The translations under genes and the position numbers were made by a program. From Acidobacteriota bacterium (GTDB lineage Bacteria; Acidobacteriota; Terriglobia; Terriglobales; Acidobacteriaceae), in contig JAJXYW010000212.1 of assembly GCA_021780415.1 (NCBI GenBank), positions 1 to 15,368 on the forward strand: a stretch of DNA of 15,368 bases, read 5' to 3'. The notes under the pieces were generated by a model that was given only the letters and a program-made list of their open reading frames with translations, made no database searches and was not told where the DNA came from. Positions 8,565 through 15,368 of the stretch are shown here, one piece after another (the stretch's first letter is position 1; every line of letters starts with the position of its first letter).

Positions 8565-8594
8565 AGCATACGGAGGTCGGCGTCCCGAGTCCAG
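8565..8594 (-). promoter_or_regulatory. Candidate promoter for the secreted unknown protein
   Basis: On the minus strand CTGGAC (8594-8589) and TATGCT (8570-8565) are separated by 18 bp, a fair match to a housekeeping promoter. Transcription would begin near 8558, giving a leader of about 29 nt with the AGGAG site at 8541-8537. Confidence 0.35.
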
Positions 8595-8617
8595 CCGGCC
8601 CTTCCCCCGACCGGCGC

Positions 8618-8635
8618 GCCGCCACCCTCGGCGGC
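8618..8635. repeat. GC-rich hairpin in the divergent intergenic region
   Basis: GCCGCC (8618-8623) and GGCGGC (8630-8635) form a 6-bp all-GC stem with a 6-base loop. There is no T-run on either side, so it is not a convincing intrinsic terminator. It sits between two divergent genes for exported proteins; its role is unknown. Confidence 0.3.
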
Positions 8636-8667
8636 CACACATTTCAGTTTGACGCTATTCTGGAGCG

Positions 8668-9627
8668 GTGAAGCTACCATCCCGCCGCCGCGCTCGTCCC
8701 AACCACAAGATGCACCGACCTCATCCTCTGCGCCCACAGGTCCTTCTAGCCGCCGGCCTGCTCGCCGCGATCTTCGCCACGGCCAGCACCACCCGCACGC
8801 TCGCCCAGTCCCTGCCACCCATGCAGCCGACATCCCAGATGCCGCCCACCCAGCCTCCCGGAGCGCCCACAGCATCCCTACCCCCCGCCAACCCCGCGCA
8901 TCACGCCGAGATCACTTTCACCAACGGCCAGCTCCAGGTCCGCGCCGACAACTCCAGCCTCAACCAGATCCTCCGCTCCATCTCCCACCAGACCGGCCTC
9001 AAGATCACCGGCGGCGTCGAAGATCAGCGCGTCTTCGGCAACTACGGCCCCGGACCCATCTCGTCCATTCTCGCCACCCTGCTCGACGGAACCGGGACCA
9101 ACGTGCTGCTGCTCGGCGGCGGCGCAAACACTCCGCACGAACTCCAACTGACCCCGCGCAACGGCGGCGCATCACCCCCCGGACCCAACTCCGAGGCCTA
9201 CGCGATGTATGACGACAGCATCGACAAGCAGGCCCCCGTCCCCCCGCCCCCTTCGCCCAGCCCAACCGCTTCGACTCAACCCGAAACCCATGGGCTCGCA
9301 GGTCCCCCAGCCGCTCCGCAGCCGTTGATCGCACCCAGCGTCGGCGCCTCTCATCCTGCTCCGGCCGCCGCCGTTCTGCCCGCGCCCCCGCCCCATTCTG
9401 TCCCAACGCCCGCAGCGGGAACGCCCAGCTCCGCCAGCACCACTCCCAAGCACCTTACCCCTGAGATGGTCATGCAGGAGTTGCTCAAGATCCAAGCGCA
9501 GAAGCAGGAGCAAAAGAAGCTGCTACAGCAGCAACTGGACCAACAGAAGTCGGCCCAGCAGCAGAAACTTTTGAAGACGAACCCATCCTCAAGCCAGCCC
9601 CCTGCCAGCTCAACCCCACCACAGTAG
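8668..9627 (+). CDS. Exported protein with STN-like (secretin/TonB N-terminal) domain and Gln-rich helix
   Basis: Protein of 319 residues. A basic N-terminus (RRRAR, PLRPQ) and hydrophobic stretch VLLAAGLLAAIFATAS (25-40) followed by TLAQS suggest a signal peptide cut near residue 47. Residues about 82-163 (ITFTNGQLQVRADNSSLNQI, then LRSISHQTGLKITGGVEDQR and VFGNYGPGPISSILATLLDG) resemble the short STN domain at the periplasmic end of secretins and TonB receptors. A Pro/Ala/Ser-rich linker (about 165-260) and a Gln-rich helix with coiled-coil potential (about 269-304) follow. No secretin barrel is present, so it may be a periplasmic partner or scaffold; this is inference. The GTG at 8668 has GGAG only 2 nt before it. 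ATG 8710 gives a more standard signal peptide but has no ribosome site. Confidence 0.78.
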   Translation: MKLPSRRRARPNHKMHRPHPLRPQVLLAAGLLAAIFATASTTRTLAQSLPPMQPTSQMPPTQPPGAPTASLPPANPAHHAEITFTNGQLQVRADNSSLNQILRSISHQTGLKITGGVEDQRVFGNYGPGPISSILATLLDGTGTNVLLLGGGANTPHELQLTPRNGGASPPGPNSEAYAMYDDSIDKQAPVPPPPSPSPTASTQPETHGLAGPPAAPQPLIAPSVGASHPAPAAAVLPAPPPHSVPTPAAGTPSSASTTPKHLTPEMVMQELLKIQAQKQEQKKLLQQQLDQQKSAQQQKLLKTNPSSSQPPASSTPPQ

Positions 9628-9661
9628 CGCCCGTTTCAATTTCCCGTTTCGGTTCCCGGCG

Positions 9662-9838
9662 TCAGTTCCCGGCACTGATACCCACGCGCGCCGCCTGGCT
9701 TCGCCTCGCAGCCGACTGCACATGCACGCGAAACACGCGGAACATCGCCTGGCACGCGCCATACGCCAGCAGCACTCCAAACGCTAGGGATGCACAGACC
9801 GCGCCCACCACCAACATCATCGAAGTCATGGAACTCAT
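9662..9838 (-). CDS. Small single-span membrane protein (58 aa)
   Basis: A 58-codon frame reading MSSMTSMMLVVGAVCASLAF, then GVLLAYGACQAMFRVFRVHV and a basic tail with AARRSQAARV. AAGGAG lies 10 nt before the ATG, the strongest ribosome site in this area. Residues about 7-31 form one hydrophobic helix with small residues and two cysteines, followed by an Arg-rich cytoplasmic-looking tail, so an N-out, C-in inner membrane protein is likely. The codons are G-ending like the other minus-strand genes of the window. It lies tail to tail with the STN-domain gene (34 nt gap) and divergent from uvrA. No function is known to me. A longer 105-residue frame over the same bases is much less protein-like. 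Confidence 0.68.
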   Translation of the reverse strand: MSSMTSMMLVVGAVCASLAFGVLLAYGACQAMFRVFRVHVQSAARRSQAARVGISAGN

Positions 9839-10071
9839 GCGAAAACGTCTCCTTCGGCCCCGGAAGCCGCATCCGGCTCATGCCTGAAGGCTGAATCAAG
9901 CTGGATACATATGCCAAGGTTATTCTGGACGATTCCGTCAAAAGTTCCATCAAGAATCTGTTGTGTCCTAGTGTCTAATCATATTCCCTATCTCCCACTC
10001 TGGTCTTGACCCCGGAACCCTCCTCTCGCGCGTTGCCAGAAACCTCGGCCCGCGACTCCATTGACGCAAAC

Positions 10072-10083
10072 CTAGTAAACTAG
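10072..10083. promoter_or_regulatory. Short palindrome immediately before uvrA
   Basis: CTAGT-AA-ACTAG is a perfect 5-bp inverted repeat ending 4 bases before the uvrA start codon. Its position over the expected core promoter would suit a repressor. uvrA is under LexA control in many bacteria, so a LexA-type operator is possible, but I know of no confirmed acidobacterial consensus that it matches. Confidence 0.3.
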
Positions 10084-10087
10084 CAAC

Positions 10088-13399
<3,312 letters not shown>

Positions 13400-13414
13400 T
13401 CTGTTTTCAGTCCT

Positions 13415-14293
13415 ATGAGCAATCTTCCCGTTCCCGGCGCCGTCGAACCCAAAGCGCTAGACATCCAGCACGACACCGATCCGGCGCAGGACCACGGCCT
13501 CGCGAGACGCATCCCGCACTTCGGTCACGCGGTGCTTTTCTTCTCTCTGGCCTTCTTCATGGTCAACGTCTGCGCCCTCATCCTCTTCAGCGCCGCGCAC
13601 ATCCGCCTCGACTCCATCGCGCAACATCCGGGGATCGCGCTGGCCGCTCAGGCGCTCGCCTACGCGCTCACCCTCATTGCCTCGGCATGGATCTTTCCGC
13701 ACCTCTGGGAGCTGCCGTTCCTGCAAGGCATCCACTGGAACTTCCTGGCATTCCGGCGGCGCTGGTACAGCATCGTCGCTGGCGGCGTACTGCTCAGCCT
13801 GACCGCGCAGTCCTCGCTGCACTTCCTTCCCGAACCCAAGACCACCGCCTTCGACGGCCTTCTCAAAACCCAGCACGCCGCCTGGCTGCTGATGGCCTTC
13901 GCCATCCTGCTCGCACCACTCACCGAGGAGATCGCCTTTCGCGGCTTCCTGCTCCCGGCCATCGCCACTGCCTACGACTGGCTCTCGCTCGAGCGCTCCC
14001 CTGCTGGCCTCGATCGCTGGCAACGCAGCTCGCTGCACTCCACCTCCGCCCTCATTTTCTCCGCAATCTTTTCCAGCATTCCCTTCGCCTTGTTACACGC
14101 AGATCAACTTTCCCATGCCTGGGGCGCAGTCGGCGTGCTCTACGGTGTAAGCTTGGTTTTGAGCCTCGTGCGCATCCGAACGCACTCCCTGGCCTGCTCG
14201 GTCTTCATGCACGCCACGTACAACTTTTCAATTTTTGCGGTCATCCTATTCTCCACAGGTGGATTCCGGCACCTCGAACGACTCAGCCATTAA
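13415..14293 (+). CDS. CPBP-family intramembrane protease (Abi type)
   Basis: Integral membrane protein of 292 residues with about six to eight hydrophobic segments after a soluble N-terminus of some 35 residues. The CPBP (Rce1/Abi) metalloprotease motifs are all present: EEIAFR (E171, E172, R176), FALLH (F224, H228) and HATYN (H266, N270), set in membrane helices as the family requires. Members include CAAX prenyl proteases in eukaryotes and bacterial proteins tied to bacteriocin immunity or maturation or to regulated proteolysis; the substrate here is unknown. The gene starts 15 nt after the uvrA stop without an evident ribosome site, so it is probably read on the same transcript. Codon use is less extreme than in uvrA. 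No bacteriocin gene is nearby. Confidence 0.88.
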   Translation: MSNLPVPGAVEPKALDIQHDTDPAQDHGLARRIPHFGHAVLFFSLAFFMVNVCALILFSAAHIRLDSIAQHPGIALAAQALAYALTLIASAWIFPHLWELPFLQGIHWNFLAFRRRWYSIVAGGVLLSLTAQSSLHFLPEPKTTAFDGLLKTQHAAWLLMAFAILLAPLTEEIAFRGFLLPAIATAYDWLSLERSPAGLDRWQRSSLHSTSALIFSAIFSSIPFALLHADQLSHAWGAVGVLYGVSLVLSLVRIRTHSLACSVFMHATYNFSIFAVILFSTGGFRHLERLSH

Positions 14294-14341
14294 GGCTGTG
14301 TGCCGATGCTGAAAGCCACTCTGATTGAGAAAGGCACGACC

Positions 14342-14512
14342 ATGGAACGCAACCACCATTGCCCTCGATGCGGCTGCACGGAAACCTTTCGTGCCCACCG
14401 CAAGTCGTGGGAACATTTTCTGCCTGGTTGTAGAGCGTTCCTCTGCGTGGACTGCAAGAGCCGGTTCCGCGTCTATGAACTGAGCAAAATCCTCCAGTGG
14501 GGTTCCGCCTAG
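14342..14512 (+). CDS. Small zinc-ribbon protein (56 aa)
   Basis: A 56-residue protein with two CxxC knuckles, C7/C10 (HHCPRCGC) and C35/C38 (CVDC), 24 residues apart, which is the layout of a zinc ribbon. The segment between contains ETFRAHRKSWEHFLPG and the tail is RFRVYELSKILQW. Basic and aromatic residues fit nucleic acid or protein binding; no specific function is known to me. I chose ATG 14342 because GAGAAAGG lies about 7 nt upstream. A GTG at 14300 or ATG at 14306 would add 12 to 14 unremarkable residues. It lies 48 nt after the CPBP gene on the same strand and may be co-transcribed with it. Confidence 0.7.
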   Translation: MERNHHCPRCGCTETFRAHRKSWEHFLPGCRAFLCVDCKSRFRVYELSKILQWGSA

Positions 14513-14604
14513 CAACATCGCTCACCAGCCATCCGCCGGAGGGTCACTCTCTCCCAGGGTCATAGTCTCGCTGTGTCCGCAACTTCCTCTACACTACAAG
14601 AGAC

Positions 14605-15368
14605 ATGATCCCCACCCTCGAATGGACGCCCGCAGGCGTCAACTTCCTCGACCAGACCCGCCTCCCCCTCGAAGAGACCTACGTTCTCGCCACCGACTAC
14701 CAGCAAGTCGCCACCGTCATCCGCGACATGATCGTCCGCGGCGCTCCAGCCATCGGCGTCTCTGCCGCCATGGGCGTAGCCATCGGCATTGACCGCAGCT
14801 CCGCAACCACTCTCCCCGATCTCACCGCCGAGCTCGCCATCATCTGCGACACCCTCGCCGCCACCCGCCCCACCGCCGTCAATCTCTTCTGGGGCATCGC
14901 CCAGGTGCGCGACCTCTACAACACACTCGCCGCCGCCAACACCCCCATCCCCGAGATCAAGTCCGCCGTCGTAGCCCTCGCCAACCGCCTCTACGACGAG
15001 GACATCGCCCAGTGCCGCACCCTCGGAGCCAACGGCGCTGATCTGCTCCCCCGCGAAGGCACCGTCCTCACCCACTGCAACGCCGGAGCCCTCGCCACCT
15101 GCGGTTACGGCACGGCCCTCGGCGTCATCCGCGCCGCCGTAGAGCGCGGTCACCACATCGACGTCCTCGCCGACGAGACCCGCCCCTATCTCCAGGGCGC
15201 CCGACTCACCGCCTGGGAGCTCATGAAGGACAACATCCCCACCACCGTCCTCTGCGACAACATGGCCGGCCATCTCATGAGCAAGGGCCGCATCCAGGCC
15301 GTCATCGTCGGTGCCGACCGCATCGCAGCCAACGGCGACACCGCCAACAAGATCGGCACCTACTCCGT
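14605..15368 (+). CDS. mtnA: Methylthioribose-1-phosphate isomerase (partial, cut by right edge)
   Basis: The first 254 residues of MtnA, which converts 5-methylthioribose 1-phosphate to the ribulose form in the methionine salvage pathway. It is a cytosolic relative of the eIF2B alpha subunit. Diagnostic blocks are RGAPAIGV (45-52), the catalytic cysteine in [10 protein letters not shown] (C158), [17 protein letters not shown] (190-206), DNMAGHLM (218-225) and the catalytic aspartate in [19 protein letters not shown] (D238). The full family length is about 340-350, so roughly a quarter is missing only because the window ends. The ATG is preceded by a weak AAGAGA. It is 92 nt beyond the zinc-ribbon gene, enough for its own promoter, though none is obvious. 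Codons are strongly C-ending. Confidence 0.95.
   Translation, partial: MIPTLEWTPAGVNFLDQTRLPLEETYVLATDYQQVATVIRDMIVRGAPAIGVSAAMGVAIGIDRSSATTLPDLTAELAIICDTLAATRPTAVNLFWGIAQVRDLYNTLAAANTPIPEIKSAVVALANRLYDEDIAQCRTLGANGADLLPREGTVLTHCNAGALATCGYGTALGVIRAAVERGHHIDVLADETRPYLQGARLTAWELMKDNIPTTVLCDNMAGHLMSKGRIQAVIVGADRIAANGDTANKIGTYS

Noticed and set aside
6688..8652. Plus-strand open frame of 654 codons across the nitroreductase and secreted-protein genes
   Set aside because: The translation is rich in Arg, His, Gln and Pro without domains, it crosses two well-supported opposite genes and the gap between them, and no ribosome site was seen.
9636..9953. Minus-strand open frame of 105 codons
   Set aside because: It overlaps the 58-residue membrane protein on the same strand in another frame; it lacks a good ribosome site, and its sequence is not protein-like compared with the shorter frame.
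9967..9978. Second CTAGT-containing site upstream of uvrA as a paired operator
   Set aside because: CTAGT-GT-CTAA is only a weak inverted repeat and its spacing differs from the site at 10072-10083, so a shared operator is not supported.

Overview
This 15.4 kb window is ordinary-looking bacterial chromosome of high GC content. It most resembles a subdivision 1 acidobacterium (Acidobacteriaceae: the Granulicella, Terriglobus, Edaphobacter type). I infer this from protein flavour, codon use and dispersed repeats related to TGTCATCTCGACCGGAG; no marker gene in the window proves it. No rRNA, tRNA, transposase, integrase, phage gene or CRISPR array was seen, and no stretch over 300 bases lacks a gene.

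Layout. The left edge holds the last codons of a rightward gene. Next comes a leftward pair, a MarR-type regulator followed by a ClC chloride transporter with two CBS domains; the ClC ribosome site overlaps the marR stop codon. A divergent region of about 150 bp with palindromes leads into a rightward group: purB (adenylosuccinate lyase), a YkgJ-type cysteine-cluster protein and a UbiX-type flavin prenyltransferase. This meets, with stop codons overlapping by 4 nt, a leftward operon of nitroreductase, NUDIX hydrolase and membrane-anchored alpha/beta hydrolase. Upstream lies a leftward secreted protein of unknown function. It is divergent from a rightward exported protein with an STN-like domain, a Pro/Ala-rich linker and a Gln-rich helix. 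A 58-residue single-span membrane protein follows on the minus strand. uvrA (1103 residues) comes next, then a CPBP-type membrane protease, a 56-residue zinc-ribbon protein and the first 254 codons of mtnA, cut by the right edge.

The most interesting feature is inside uvrA. Three copies of a short palindromic repeat are built into the reading frame, all read in the same frame (LSSRPE...), at two places where UvrA proteins normally have short loops. The copies share their ends but differ in the middle, and the basic unit is open in five of six frames. This resembles the protein-inserted palindromic elements of Rickettsia. UvrA also has a Lys/Pro/Ala-rich C-terminal tail and a forced TTG start without a visible ribosome site.

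A second window-wide signal is strand composition. Genes on the plus strand mostly use C-ending codons and genes on the minus strand mostly G-ending ones, so the plus strand is C-rich throughout. This points to a replication-strand effect, with the minus strand probably the leading strand here.
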